A DNA stretch of 38,041 bases, taken from positions 1 through 38,041 of the forward strand of contig CALUQC010000016.1 of NCBI GenBank assembly GCA_944322805.1, given 5' to 3'. This document shows, in pieces, positions 15,405 through 24,198 of the stretch. Made by a program: the position numbers and the translations under genes. The DNA comes from an uncultured Bacteroidales bacterium. GTDB lineage: Bacteria > Bacteroidota > Bacteroidia > Bacteroidales > UBA932. Below the pieces are notes generated by a model, which ran no database searches, was not told the origin of the DNA, and saw only the letters and a list, made by a program, of their open reading frames with translations. How positions within the stretch are numbered: the first letter of the stretch is position 1; each line of letters begins with the position of its first letter.

Positions 15405-16082
15405 ATGCTTATCGTAGTGGAAGGGCTCGACGGGGCCGGAAAATCGACCCAGGTGGGAAAACTCAGGCAATATTTGGAAAACAGGTACGGACAGGTGGAC
15501 TATATACATTTCCCCCGGTATGACGCTCCTGTCTACGGCGATCTCATAAGCCGTTTCCTGCGGGGTGACTACGGAGACATAAATACGGTGCACCCCCAGC
15601 TCGTCGCTCTGCTGTATGCCGAGGACAGGCATCAGGCGGCTCCCGGCATGAGAAGGGAACTGGAAGCGGGAAAGACCGTACTCCTGGACCGTTACGTATA
15701 TTCCAACATAGCCTATCAGTGCGCGAAACTCGGGAATGAGCAGGACAGGCTCTCCCTCAGGGACTGGATTTTCAAGACGGAATTCACGGATTTCGGGCTT
15801 CCGCGGCCCGACCTGAACATCTTTCTTGATGTGCCTATCGGCTTCGTGGAGAAAAAACTGTCTTCGGCAAGGCAGGGCAGCGACCGCGACTATCTGGAAG
15901 GCGGAAAGGATATCCATGAGTCCGATATCGAATTCCAGAAGCGGGTCAGGGAAGTCTATCTGAGCCAGTGTGAAGCCGACAGGGACTTTGTGCGTGTGGA
16001 CTGCGCCGCCTCCGACGGCAGCATGCTTCCTCCGGATATCATTTTCGGAAAGATAAGGGATATTCTGCGGAATCTTGATTGA
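15405..16082 (+). CDS. tmk: Thymidylate kinase
   Basis: The 225-residue protein has the P-loop GLDGAGKST at residues 7-15, the DRYVYSNIAYQ motif and HFPRYDAP, all typical of thymidylate kinase, which phosphorylates dTMP to dTDP. The region around RQGSDRDYLEGGKDIHE is the expected LID region. It is divergently transcribed from folP. The next gene begins 7 bp after the stop, so co-transcription with the BT_3928-like gene is likely. A possible weak promoter (TTTC, 20 bp, TATCTTTA at 15376-15383) precedes it. Confidence 0.95.
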   Translation: MLIVVEGLDGAGKSTQVGKLRQYLENRYGQVDYIHFPRYDAPVYGDLISRFLRGDYGDINTVHPQLVALLYAEDRHQAAPGMRRELEAGKTVLLDRYVYSNIAYQCAKLGNEQDRLSLRDWIFKTEFTDFGLPRPDLNIFLDVPIGFVEKKLSSARQGSDRDYLEGGKDIHESDIEFQKRVREVYLSQCEADRDFVRVDCAASDGSMLPPDIIFGKIRDILRNLD

Positions 16083-16089
16083 CAATGCC

Positions 16090-17334
16090 ATGAATAAAGT
16101 ATTGGAACGCACGAAACGTTTTTGCGGCTATTTGGTCGGCATAGTATTCTTCATTTCCGGTGTATTGAAACTGCTCGATCCGGTGGGGACCTCCCTCATC
16201 GTGGAGGAGTATTACAAGTTCTTCCATGTGGAATTCCTCGACTTTTCCGCAAAAAGCGTTGCCGTCATTCTTTCGATGCTCGAATCGCTTATAGGGGCTG
16301 CGCTTATTACCGGCCTGTGGCGGAGGATCACGGCCATCGCCGCATTGTCGGCCATGGGTTTTTTCCTGCTGGTATCCATCTCCTTGGTGATATTCAACCC
16401 GGTGATGGACTGCGGCTGTTTCGGAGAAGCTGTACATCTGACGCATACCCAGACGCTTTTCAAGAATCTGATACTCTCCGCCCTCTGCTGCGCTTCGTTT
16501 TTCCCGTTCTCGGCCCTCGGCTCTCCGAAAAAACGCAAGTACGTGGCTTTTTCCATGGTCGTTTCGGGACTCGTCGTATTTACAATATATTCATTGCTTT
16601 ACATCCCTCTGATTGATTTTACGGACTATACCGCGTCCGCACGCTTGGAAGCCTCCGAAAGGCATATAGACATGAATCTGTCCGCACCTGACGAATATGA
16701 TGCCGTATTCATTTATGAAAAGGACGGAAAAAAGCGGGAGTTCACGCTGGATGACCTGCCGGATTCGACATGGACATTCGTTTCCGCTGAAACGATGCGC
16801 AGGGAACGGCCGGCCCGCTACGGGGAAAACAATATCTCGCTGCCGGTAATCGATGCCGATGGCGGATATCATGACAAACTGGCCGTAGGGGAGAAGGTGA
16901 TGGTGGTGAGCGTATATGCTCCTGAAAGGCTGTCCGTGAGGAAGTGGAATGCCGTCTGTTCTTTTCTCCGTTCTGCGGAAAAAGGCGGATTCAGACCGCT
17001 TCTCCTTGCTGCGGCTTCTCCTGAAACCGGAAGCGCCGTCATGGACAGGCTCGAAGCTGACGGACGTGCTGATGCCGGCTATCTGCGGCAGGTGTTGTAT
17101 TATTCGGACTACAAGACCCTGATTTCCCTCAACCGCTCCAATGGAGGCGCCACGTATTTCGCTGACGGATTCCTGGTGAGGAAATGGGCGTTCAAGGCAT
17201 TGCCGGACGAAGACAGGGTGATGGAGTTGGGTACAGAAGATCCGACTGAACCGCTTCTTTCGTACGGTACAGCCGGAACTCTTTCTTTTCAGGCATTTCT
17301 CCTCTATGCTTTCGCAGTAATGCTGCTGCTGTAG
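16090..17334 (+). CDS. BT_3928 family / DoxX-MauE-like membrane protein
   Basis: The 414-residue protein starts with a DoxX/MauE-type four-helix membrane domain (about residues 10-145), with the conserved opening GIVFFISGVLKLLDPVGTSLIVEEYYKFF and a CGCFGE motif near residue 110. A fifth hydrophobic segment follows at about 155-175, then a soluble region of about 200 residues and a final hydrophobic C-terminus (about 397-414). The Cys pair in the membrane domain suggests a redox role, as in MauE/DoxX proteins, but this is inference. I use the ATG at 16090; the frame extends to a TTG at 16075 that overlaps tmk. It converges on rpmH with 15 bp between the genes. Confidence 0.78.
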   Translation: MNKVLERTKRFCGYLVGIVFFISGVLKLLDPVGTSLIVEEYYKFFHVEFLDFSAKSVAVILSMLESLIGAALITGLWRRITAIAALSAMGFFLLVSISLVIFNPVMDCGCFGEAVHLTHTQTLFKNLILSALCCASFFPFSALGSPKKRKYVAFSMVVSGLVVFTIYSLLYIPLIDFTDYTASARLEASERHIDMNLSAPDEYDAVFIYEKDGKKREFTLDDLPDSTWTFVSAETMRRERPARYGENNISLPVIDADGGYHDKLAVGEKVMVVSVYAPERLSVRKWNAVCSFLRSAEKGGFRPLLLAAASPETGSAVMDRLEADGRADAGYLRQVLYYSDYKTLISLNRSNGGATYFADGFLVRKWAFKALPDEDRVMELGTEDPTEPLLSYGTAGTLSFQAFLLYAFAVMLLL

Positions 17335-17349
17335 AGCCCTGGAAATGAT

Positions 17350-17502
17350 TTAGAATCTGTCTTCCGAGGAAACAGTCAGTTTCTTGCGTCCGTGGCGGCG
17401 GCGTGAAGCAAGTACGCGACGGCCGTTAGGCGTGGACATACGCTCACGGAAGCCATGTTTGTTGCGACGTTTGCGCTGAGAAGGTTGGAATGTTCTTTTC
17501 AT
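17350..17502 (-). CDS. rpmH: 50S ribosomal protein L34
   Basis: This 50-residue ORF reads [20 protein letters not shown] at its start and continues with [11 protein letters not shown] and [11 protein letters not shown]. That is an unmistakable L34, a small, very basic protein of the large ribosomal subunit. It is too short for common ORF length cut-offs. It has its own full-consensus promoter 39 bp upstream, in the gap after rsmG. Neither rnpA nor dnaA, its partners in many other phyla, is adjacent; rsmG is its upstream neighbour. Confidence 0.97.
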   Translation of the reverse strand: MKRTFQPSQRKRRNKHGFRERMSTPNGRRVLASRRRHGRKKLTVSSEDRF

Positions 17503-17540
17503 TATCTTATGTTTTTATTTTCAGTGAAAATTTGGGAGTG

Positions 17541-17571
17541 CAAAGGTAGTATTTTTCGAATTAAATACAAA
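17541..17571 (-). promoter_or_regulatory. Promoter of rpmH
   Basis: On the minus strand TTTG (17568-17571) is followed by exactly 19 bp and TACCTTTG (17541-17548). This is a full match to the Bacteroidota housekeeping promoter. The rpmH start is 38 bp beyond the -7 element. Confidence 0.8.
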
Positions 17572-17590
17572 TAAATTTCTGCATGTATGG

Positions 17591-18265
17591 TCATCTTTTT
17601 TCGAAAAATATGACCATTTTCCCTTCGAAATATGCGTCATGAAGCCAGGAATCGATTTTCCATGTGTGCACCTTGCCGGATGGAATATGGTATTTCTGCA
17701 TCGCAACTCCGAGCTCTCCGGCTATGTCGCCGCCTTTCAGGTAGAGAATCCCTTTGGTATATTTGCCGTTGGTCCAGGGCAGGAAATTCTCTATCGAGGT
17801 GACAGCCCTCGATACTATGAAGTCGAATTTCGAGGCGATTGTTTCGGCCCTTGCATTGACGGTCGTCACGTTCTCAAGCCCTAATGCTTCTGCCACGGCG
17901 GATGCCACCTTTATTTTTTTACCTATGGAATCGCACAGGGTGAATTTCCCTCCCGGGAAAAGGATGGCCAGCGGTATGCCCGGGAAACCTCCTCCGGTGC
18001 CGATGTCCAGGATGGAAACATTGCCCGAAGGGTCGCGGAGGGCATCATATGTTTCCGGCAGGGCCATTTTAACGTATTCGGCGACAGCCAGCGAGTGAAG
18101 CACGTGGTGGCAGTACAGTTCGTCGATGTCTTTTCTCGATATGACGTTGATTTTAGAGTTCCAGTCTCGGTACAGGGCCTCCATCTGCCTGTACTGATTC
18201 TCCCTGGTTTCATCCAGATCGCCGAAAGATTGTCCGACGATGCTTTTGAATTCTTCGAAGGTCAT
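17591..18265 (-). CDS. rsmG: 16S rRNA (guanine(527)-N7)-methyltransferase
   Basis: The 224-residue protein has the RsmG pattern: WNSKINVISRKD near residue 36, HHVLHSL, the SAM-binding motif ILDIGTGGGFPGIPLAI at about 85-101, and the VSRAVTSIENF segment near 150. RsmG methylates N7 of G527 in 16S rRNA; loss of it gives low-level streptomycin resistance in other bacteria. It is the third gene of a polA-sigma-rsmG operon, 13 bp after the sigma gene. Next on the same strand is rpmH, which has its own promoter. Confidence 0.95.
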   Translation of the reverse strand: MTFEEFKSIVGQSFGDLDETRENQYRQMEALYRDWNSKINVISRKDIDELYCHHVLHSLAVAEYVKMALPETYDALRDPSGNVSILDIGTGGGFPGIPLAILFPGGKFTLCDSIGKKIKVASAVAEALGLENVTTVNARAETIASKFDFIVSRAVTSIENFLPWTNGKYTKGILYLKGGDIAGELGVAMQKYHIPSGKVHTWKIDSWLHDAYFEGKMVIFFEKR

Positions 18266-18278
18266 GATTCTTGATGAT

Positions 18279-18878
18279 TTATTGCAGTTCGTCGGAAATA
18301 TCCATCATTTTCAGGAGCTGCTCCTTTGCCCTGCGGATTCTGGTCTTGACAGTATTGATCGGAAGATCGAGAGTTTCCGCTATCTCCTTGTATCCGAAAT
18401 TGTCTATCAGATTCATTTTCGCCACGGTGCGGTAGTCATCCTTGAGTTTGTCGATGTTCGCTATCCACTTGTCGTATTCCTGCTGTTTGATGATGTCTTC
18501 TTCCGGATTGTGGACCGGGGCCGGAATCTCGCTTATTTCGGACATCTGTTCGTTGATGGAAGTCGTGGGCATGTTGCTCTTTTCCCTGTCCTTCCGCCCG
18601 ATATGGTCGAGCGCCGTGTTCCTCGCAATCCTGAACAGCCATGTGGAAAACCTGTATTCCGGATTGTAGAGGGCTATCTGGCTGAATGCCTTCTGGAAAC
18701 TTTCCAGCATTATGTCCTCGATATCTTCGTTCTGCGATACGTATTTCGCTATATGGTTTCTCACTCCGATATTGTATCTCGTGTACAGCACGATATAGGC
18801 GGCCTGGTTCTGTTCGAGTGCCAGGCGTATCAGGTCCATGTCGGAGAGCTCAGTGAGCTTCGAGCCAGTTTTTTCCAT
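18279..18878 (-). CDS. ECF-type RNA polymerase sigma factor
   Basis: The 199-residue protein has sigma region 2 (about residues 20-90, with FQKAFSQI and RFSTWLFRIARNTALDHIGR) and region 4 (about 140-190, ending LPINTVKTRIRRAKEQLLKMM, the -35-binding helix-turn-helix). It has no region 1 or 3, so it belongs to the ECF group. I use the ATG at 18878; an in-frame TTG lies 12 bases further upstream. The gene starts inside the 3' end of polA, overlapping it by 29 bp, and rsmG follows after 13 bp. No anti-sigma gene is adjacent, which is unusual for an ECF factor. Confidence 0.9.
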   Translation of the reverse strand: MEKTGSKLTELSDMDLIRLALEQNQAAYIVLYTRYNIGVRNHIAKYVSQNEDIEDIMLESFQKAFSQIALYNPEYRFSTWLFRIARNTALDHIGRKDREKSNMPTTSINEQMSEISEIPAPVHNPEEDIIKQQEYDKWIANIDKLKDDYRTVAKMNLIDNFGYKEIAETLDLPINTVKTRIRRAKEQLLKMMDISDELQ

Positions 18879-21492
18879 AATTGCACTCAACTGTTAAAGG
18901 TATGGACAGCTCTATGACATTCTGCATCTTCTCGGTTACGAGACTTTTCAGGACCTCCGTTTCCTCTTTCACCGCATCGAATACGAGTTCGTCGTGGATC
19001 TGGAGCACCATCCTGCTTTTCAGGCCCTTTCTGCGGATTTCCCTGTCCGTTTCGGTCATGGCTATCTTTATGATATCGGCGGAAGTCCCCTGTATGGGCG
19101 CATTCACCGCATTGCGTTCGGCCAGCGAGCGGACCGTGGCGTTTTTAGAGTTTATGTCGGGCAGATACCTTCTTCTTCCGAACAAGGTCTCCACGTAGCC
19201 GAGTTTCCGAGCTGTCGCAACGGTGTTGTCGATGAATGTGGCGATCGCCGGGAAATTGCGGAAATAGTCGTCGATGATTTTTTTCGCTTCGCTTCTCGGA
19301 ATTTTCAGCCTTGAAGCGAGTCCGAACGCGGATATACCGTACATTATTCCGAAATTGGCTGTCTTGGCTATTCTCCTGAGGTCCGGGGTGACTTCCTCCG
19401 GGCTGATGCCGAAAATTTTGGCGGCCGTGATGGCATGGACGTCGAGACCGTGCCTGAAAGCGTCGATCAGATGGGCATCCTGGCTGAGATGCGCCATGAT
19501 GCGCAGTTCGATTTGCGAATAGTCCGCCGAGAGTATCACTCCGTCCGGGGCGGACGGTACGAATGCTTTCCGTATTTCGCGTCCGCGCTCGGTCCTGATT
19601 GGTATATTCTGCAGATTCGGCTTTGATGAACTGAGCCTGCCCGTAGCCGTGAGGGCCTGGTTGAACGTAGTGTGGATTTTTCCCGTCAGGGGATTCACCA
19701 GTCCCGGCAGAGGCTCGATATACGATGACAGCAGCTTTTTCACCGCACGGAATTCCAGTATTTCGTTTATGATGGGGTGCTTGTCCTGCAATGCGGCCAA
19801 TGTCTCCTCGTCGGTGGGATAATACTGTTTGCTGCCGGTCTTCCTGGCCTTGGGATCGAGCGCCATTTTCTCGAAAAGCACGATGCCTATCTGCATGGGA
19901 GATGATATGTTCAGCTCCGGCTCCCCGGCCATCTCCCTGATTCTCTGCTGTCTTTCCTGCAGTTCCTTCTTCAGGCCGGCGGCGTAATTCCTCAGCTGCG
20001 CCATATCCACTTTCACTCCGGCCTTTTCCATTGCCGCAAGCACCCTGATCAGCGGTTCCTCTATCTTGCTGTACAGCCCGTCCGCCCCGAGTTCCTCCAG
20101 ATTTGCCATAATCTTTTCCTGGAGAAGCATGTCCACCACGGCTTCTTTTCCTCTCGAGCTTTCGGCAGCGGCTTCCTCGTCATCGAACAGGGATTTCTGC
20201 ACCGGCCCCGCACTGTTTTCCTCGATGTCGATGCCGAGATAGCTCATGGACAGGATGCCTGCCTTGTGGCTTTTTTCAGGATTTATCAGATAGTGCATCA
20301 GTTCGATGTCCATGAGCGGCCCGTTGAGGGATATGCCGTCCGATTCCAATGCGTTTATCTGCGCCTTCAGGTCGTAGCCGCATTTCCGGATGCCTTCATT
20401 TTCGATGATGCTCCTGAATCCGGAGCAGTCTCCCGAGGAAAAATAATTGATGCCGCCGGATATTGTCCCTGCGGTAAGTTTCCTGATGCGCGAGAACACG
20501 CCTTCGCCCGAAAAGTCGGCGACCATGCTGAATATGCCCGTCCCGGCAGCCATATTGCAGAATCTCTCCGGAGATATTTCCTGCATTTCCACTTTTTTTG
20601 TGTCCGGTGCCGACGGCGGCGCAACATGGCTGATGAATTTCATCAGTGAACTGAATTCGTACTTGCGGAACAGACTTGCGGTTTCCGGAGCATAGTCGTT
20701 TGTGACTTCTGCTTCCTTCAGGTCCAGGCCGACATCGATGTCAGTCTTGATGGTCACTAACTCGTGGCTCAGCCTTATGTGGCTTTCCGCATCCTCGAAG
20801 GCGGCCTTCTGCCGGGGAGTCAGTTCGCCGATATGCGCATATATGTTTTCCACGGAGCCGTATTTCGCTATCAGCCTGCCGGCCCCCACTTCGCCTACGC
20901 CCTTGACCCCGGGCACATTGTCGGAAGTGTCTCCGCATATCGTCAGCATCTCTATCACTTGCTCCGGTCTCTGGATGCCGTATTTTTCGCAGACGGTCTT
21001 CCTGTCTATCAGTTCTCTTTCCCCGCCTGCTTTCCCGGGCTTGTACTGGATGATGTGCTCCGAGATGAGCTGTCCGTAATCCTTGTCGGGAGTGACCATG
21101 TAGACAGTGTAGCCCTCCTTTTCGCAGGCTTTGGCTGCCGACCCTATCACATCGTCGGCCTCGTAGCCGGGAATCATTATGACGGGGATTTTCAGGGCCC
21201 TGCATATTTCGGTCAGCGGCTCCAGCGAATCTATGACAAGCTGCGGGGTCGCCTCCCTGGTAGCCTTGTATTCCGGATAGAGCTTGTGCCGGAATGTCCC
21301 TCCGGGAGGGTCGAACGCGACTGCCATGTGCGTAGGCTTTTCGCGCTCTATCATTTCCAGGATGTACTTCGTGAATCCGAAAAGGATGGAAGTGTCGACA
21401 CCTTTCGAATTTATCATCGGCCTTCTCAGGAAGGCGTAGTACATCTTGAAAATCAGGGCGTGACCGTCTATGAGATATATGTTTTTCTCCAT
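18850..21492 (-). CDS. polA: DNA polymerase I
   Basis: The 880-residue protein has a complete 5'-nuclease domain (about residues 1-290: FDPPGGTFRHKLYPEYKATR, GYEADDVIG, TPDKDYGQL, GDTSDNVPGVKGVG). The polymerase domain (about 470-880) has motif A (ADYSQIELR), motif B (RRIAKTANFGIMYG) and motif C (QIHDELVFDA). The central 3'-5' exonuclease-like domain (about 300-440) lacks the catalytic acids: no DxE is seen in motif I, and the expected NLKYD is DLKAQ. It is therefore probably not a proofreading enzyme. The role is repair and Okazaki fragment processing. It heads an operon with a sigma factor and rsmG. Confidence 0.96.
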   Translation of the reverse strand: MEKNIYLIDGHALIFKMYYAFLRRPMINSKGVDTSILFGFTKYILEMIEREKPTHMAVAFDPPGGTFRHKLYPEYKATREATPQLVIDSLEPLTEICRALKIPVIMIPGYEADDVIGSAAKACEKEGYTVYMVTPDKDYGQLISEHIIQYKPGKAGGERELIDRKTVCEKYGIQRPEQVIEMLTICGDTSDNVPGVKGVGEVGAGRLIAKYGSVENIYAHIGELTPRQKAAFEDAESHIRLSHELVTIKTDIDVGLDLKEAEVTNDYAPETASLFRKYEFSSLMKFISHVAPPSAPDTKKVEMQEISPERFCNMAAGTGIFSMVADFSGEGVFSRIRKLTAGTISGGINYFSSGDCSGFRSIIENEGIRKCGYDLKAQINALESDGISLNGPLMDIELMHYLINPEKSHKAGILSMSYLGIDIEENSAGPVQKSLFDDEEAAAESSRGKEAVVDMLLQEKIMANLEELGADGLYSKIEEPLIRVLAAMEKAGVKVDMAQLRNYAAGLKKELQERQQRIREMAGEPELNISSPMQIGIVLFEKMALDPKARKTGSKQYYPTDEETLAALQDKHPIINEILEFRAVKKLLSSYIEPLPGLVNPLTGKIHTTFNQALTATGRLSSSKPNLQNIPIRTERGREIRKAFVPSAPDGVILSADYSQIELRIMAHLSQDAHLIDAFRHGLDVHAITAAKIFGISPEEVTPDLRRIAKTANFGIMYGISAFGLASRLKIPRSEAKKIIDDYFRNFPAIATFIDNTVATARKLGYVETLFGRRRYLPDINSKNATVRSLAERNAVNAPIQGTSADIIKIAMTETDREIRRKGLKSRMVLQIHDELVFDAVKEETEVLKSLVTEKMQNVIELSIPLTVECNYGKNWLEAH

Positions 21493-21515
21493 TTTTCCAA
21501 AGGCAATAAACCGTT

Positions 21516-21523
21516 CAAAGATA
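21516..21523 (-). promoter_or_regulatory. -7 element of the polA operon promoter
   Basis: Minus-strand TATCTTTG is an exact TAnnTTTG match, 23 bp before the polA start codon. No TTTG is found at the right distance upstream. Confidence 0.5.
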
Positions 21524-21691
21524 GTGTATTTTCAAAATTTCAGGAAATTTCTCTCCGAAAATACTTTATAAAATTCAGAAACGGTTTCATGTCCGGATAT
21601 TTTCCGGAAAAACTCGGACGGTTTCCGAATTCGTGCTATATTTATGAAAATTTTACGCTTGCCGGGGACATCCGCGCCCGGTGTGACCGCC

Positions 21692-22378
21692 ATGAAGATA
21701 TTGATTGTAGAAGACGACCGTTCGCTGATGGAAATAATGACTGCCGCACTGAAAAAGGAAGGCTATACTGTCGAATGCGCACCTGATTTCAGAACGGCGT
21801 CGGAAAAAATTGAAGTCTACGCATATGACTGTATCCTCCTGGATATAATGCTTCCCGGAGGGAGCGGACTCGAGCTGCTTGCCCGTACGAGGAAACTGAA
21901 TACCAGGGTGAACGTCATCATCATATCGGCGAAGGATTCCATAGACGATAAGGTCTCCGGGCTCGAGCTCGGGGCGGATGACTATATAGCCAAGCCGTTC
22001 CATATTGCGGAACTTTCCGCCAGGATACGCAGTGTCGTGAGAAGAAGCCGCAGGGACGGGGACTTTGCCCTGAAATTCGGGAATGTCTCGTTGGAGCCGG
22101 AAACCGGGAGGGTCTTCATCGCCGGCAGGGAAGCCGAACTTCTGAAAAAGGAATTTTCCATACTTTCGTACTTCATGCACAGGCCGGAGCATCTTGTGGA
22201 CAAGACGGTCCTGGCGGAGGCTATCTGGGGCGACCATATCGACCAGGCGGATGATTTCCAGTTTCTGTATGCCCAGATGAAGAATCTCAGGAAAAAACTG
22301 CATGATGCCGGAGCCGACGTCGAAATAAGGGCGATATACGGTTTCGGGTACAGGCTGACGAAGATACAGGACAAATGA
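21692..22378 (+). CDS. OmpR/PhoB-family response regulator
   Basis: The 228-residue protein has a receiver domain (residues 1-120) with the acidic pair Glu7-Asp8-Asp9, phospho-acceptor Asp51 (LLDIMLP) and the KPF lysine near residue 105. A winged-helix DNA-binding domain (about 130-228) ends in IYGFGYRL. The ATG at 21692 is chosen because it directly precedes the receiver core; the frame runs 48 bp further upstream. A histidine kinase gene follows after 9 bp. A near-consensus TATATTTA at 21637-21644 may be its -7 element. The likely target is the downstream PepSY-like gene. Confidence 0.93.
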   Translation: MKILIVEDDRSLMEIMTAALKKEGYTVECAPDFRTASEKIEVYAYDCILLDIMLPGGSGLELLARTRKLNTRVNVIIISAKDSIDDKVSGLELGADDYIAKPFHIAELSARIRSVVRRSRRDGDFALKFGNVSLEPETGRVFIAGREAELLKKEFSILSYFMHRPEHLVDKTVLAEAIWGDHIDQADDFQFLYAQMKNLRKKLHDAGADVEIRAIYGFGYRLTKIQDK

Positions 22379-22387
22379 CGCGGTGAC

Positions 22388-23662
22388 ATGAAACTACTGA
22401 TTAAGATAACATCGTGGCTGGCCGCAGCCTTTACGATACTGCTCGCCGTATGGGCGGTGTGTTTTTATTTTGCCACGATGGACGAAATCAATGACGAGAC
22501 CGATGATTCCCTTATAGATTACTCGGACGGCCTTATCATCCGCAAACTCTCGGGAGTGGAGCTGCCGTCGGAGGACAACGGGACGAACAATACCTATTAT
22601 ATAAAAGAGGTGCCGGCGGAGTATGCCGTATCCCGGCCATGGATTGTTTTCGAATATCAGGAGGTATTCATTTCTTCCAAGTCTGAATTCGAGTCCGCCA
22701 GGGTGCTGTCCCGCATTTTCAAGGACAACAGCGACAGGTATTACGAACTGACCGTGGCGGTGCCTACCATAGAAAAGGAGGACATACAGCGGTCCATCCT
22801 GTGGTGGGTCATTGCCCTGTACATCATTCTGCTCCTCTCCGTACTGTGCATTTCCGTCTGGGTGGTCAGCTACAACATGCGTCCCCTGAAAGCCATGCTC
22901 AAATGGCTGGACGACTACAATCCGGGGAAAAAGATGCCTCCGGTCCCGTGCGATACGAATGTTACCGAGTTCCGCAGGATAGCCGAAACCATAGGCAACG
23001 CTGCGGAGCGCTTCGATGTCCAGCATCTCGAACAGAAACATTTCATAGGCAATGCTTCCCATGAACTCCAGACTCCTTTGGCAGCATGCAGCAACAGGAT
23101 AGAGATGCTGCTCGACTCTCCCGCCCTGACTGAGGAACAGGCTGCGGAACTGGTCAAGGTCCATCGTGAACTCCAGGACCTTATCCGGCTGAACAGGACA
23201 TTGCTCCTGCTCACTAAAATAGAAAACGGACAGTTCCCGGAGACCTCCCGCATTGATTTTGCGGTCATAGCCGATGATGCCGTGGAAATGTTCGGGGAAA
23301 TATACCGTTCGAGGCAAATATCCGTGTCCAAACATACGGACGCGCCTTTCATATATGAAATGAATCCGCAGTTAGCCTCCATCCTGGTAAGGAATCTGCT
23401 GAAAAACGCTTTCGTCCACAGCGCTCCAGGCTCGGAGATAGCTGTATCCATGTCGTCAGGCGGCTTTTCCATTTCGAATCCGGGACAGTCTCCGCTCGAG
23501 GGCGACAGGATATTCACGCGCTTTTATCATTCGTCTTCATCGAAAGAAGGCTCTACCGGACTCGGCCTTGCCATAGCCGATTCCATTTGCCGCAGCTTCG
23601 GACTGACGCTGGCTTATTCATTTTCGAAGGGAAGTCATGTTTTTTCCGTAAAAATCGGGTAA
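22388..23662 (+). CDS. Sensor histidine kinase, partner of the OmpR-type regulator
   Basis: The 424-residue protein has two transmembrane segments (about 8-28 and 137-160) around a periplasmic domain of about 110 residues. The cytoplasmic part carries the HisKA phosphorylation site His225 in NASHELQTPLA, an N box (NLLKNAFVHS), and a G box (GSTGLGLAIADS) of the HATPase domain. It phosphorylates the regulator encoded 9 bp upstream. The periplasmic domain has no motif I recognise, so the signal is unknown. Association with a PepSY-like protein suggests an envelope-related signal, which is inference. Confidence 0.93.
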   Translation: MKLLIKITSWLAAAFTILLAVWAVCFYFATMDEINDETDDSLIDYSDGLIIRKLSGVELPSEDNGTNNTYYIKEVPAEYAVSRPWIVFEYQEVFISSKSEFESARVLSRIFKDNSDRYYELTVAVPTIEKEDIQRSILWWVIALYIILLLSVLCISVWVVSYNMRPLKAMLKWLDDYNPGKKMPPVPCDTNVTEFRRIAETIGNAAERFDVQHLEQKHFIGNASHELQTPLAACSNRIEMLLDSPALTEEQAAELVKVHRELQDLIRLNRTLLLLTKIENGQFPETSRIDFAVIADDAVEMFGEIYRSRQISVSKHTDAPFIYEMNPQLASILVRNLLKNAFVHSAPGSEIAVSMSSGGFSISNPGQSPLEGDRIFTRFYHSSSSKEGSTGLGLAIADSICRSFGLTLAYSFSKGSHVFSVKIG

Positions 23663-23682
23663 AATGATGCGGATCCGGTGAA

Positions 23683-23718
23683 ATTTCAAATTCATTTCAG
23701 AATCTCTCCCGACCTTTG
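23683..23718 (+). promoter_or_regulatory. Candidate regulated promoter of the PepSY-like gene
   Basis: ATTTCA occurs at 23683-23688 and 23694-23699, an 11-bp repeat spacing typical of OmpR/PhoB-family sites. It lies 11 bp upstream of GACCTTTG (23711-23718), a one-mismatch -7 element. The repeat covers the place where a -33 TTTG would be. This would fit an activated promoter controlled by the adjacent regulator. The assignment is inferred. Confidence 0.4.
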
Positions 23719-23755
23719 CATCAGAAAAATTTGTTAACCCTTAAATTCGATTGAA

Positions 23756-24193
23756 ATGAAAAAGATTTTATTTGTTCTCTCCGCAATGATGCTGACCGCA
23801 GGAATAGCATTCGCCGACAATGACAGGATTATCCCTTACGAGCAGCTCCCGGCCAAGGCCCAGAAATTCGTAGAGCAGTATTTCCCTTCCGAGAAGGTCT
23901 CGTATGTGAAAGAAGAAGCGGATTTCATGGAAGTTTCATATGAAGTGATGTTCGCACAGGGGTCCAAAGTGGAGTTTACCGGCAATGGCGAGTGGGTGGA
24001 AGTGGAATGCAGATATTCTACTCTCGATGATAAACTCGTCCCGGCCCAGATCAAGGATTATGTGACGAAGAATTTCCCGGATGCCAAATTCGTGAAGATA
24101 GAGAGGAAGTACCGTGGATACGAGGTGAAACTGACGAACAGGCTCGAACTTACGTTCGACGGCAATTTCAACCTTGTGGACATCGATGACTGA
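23756..24193 (+). CDS. Secreted PepSY-like domain protein
   Basis: The 145-residue protein has a clear cleavable signal peptide (MKKILFVLSAMMLTAGIAFA). It is followed by two copies of a PepSY-like unit: each starts with a helix (LPAKAQKFVEQYFPS; VPAQIKDYVTKNFPD) and continues with strands ending in a KVEFTGNGEW- or LELTFDGNFN-type hairpin. This matches the PepSY-like (BLIP-like) proteins common in Bacteroidota. They are periplasmic, small and often encoded with two-component systems, as here. The biochemical role is unknown. It converges on the permease gene with 5 bp between stops. Confidence 0.85.
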   Translation: MKKILFVLSAMMLTAGIAFADNDRIIPYEQLPAKAQKFVEQYFPSEKVSYVKEEADFMEVSYEVMFAQGSKVEFTGNGEWVEVECRYSTLDDKLVPAQIKDYVTKNFPDAKFVKIERKYRGYEVKLTNRLELTFDGNFNLVDIDD

Positions 24194-24198
24194 GCCTC

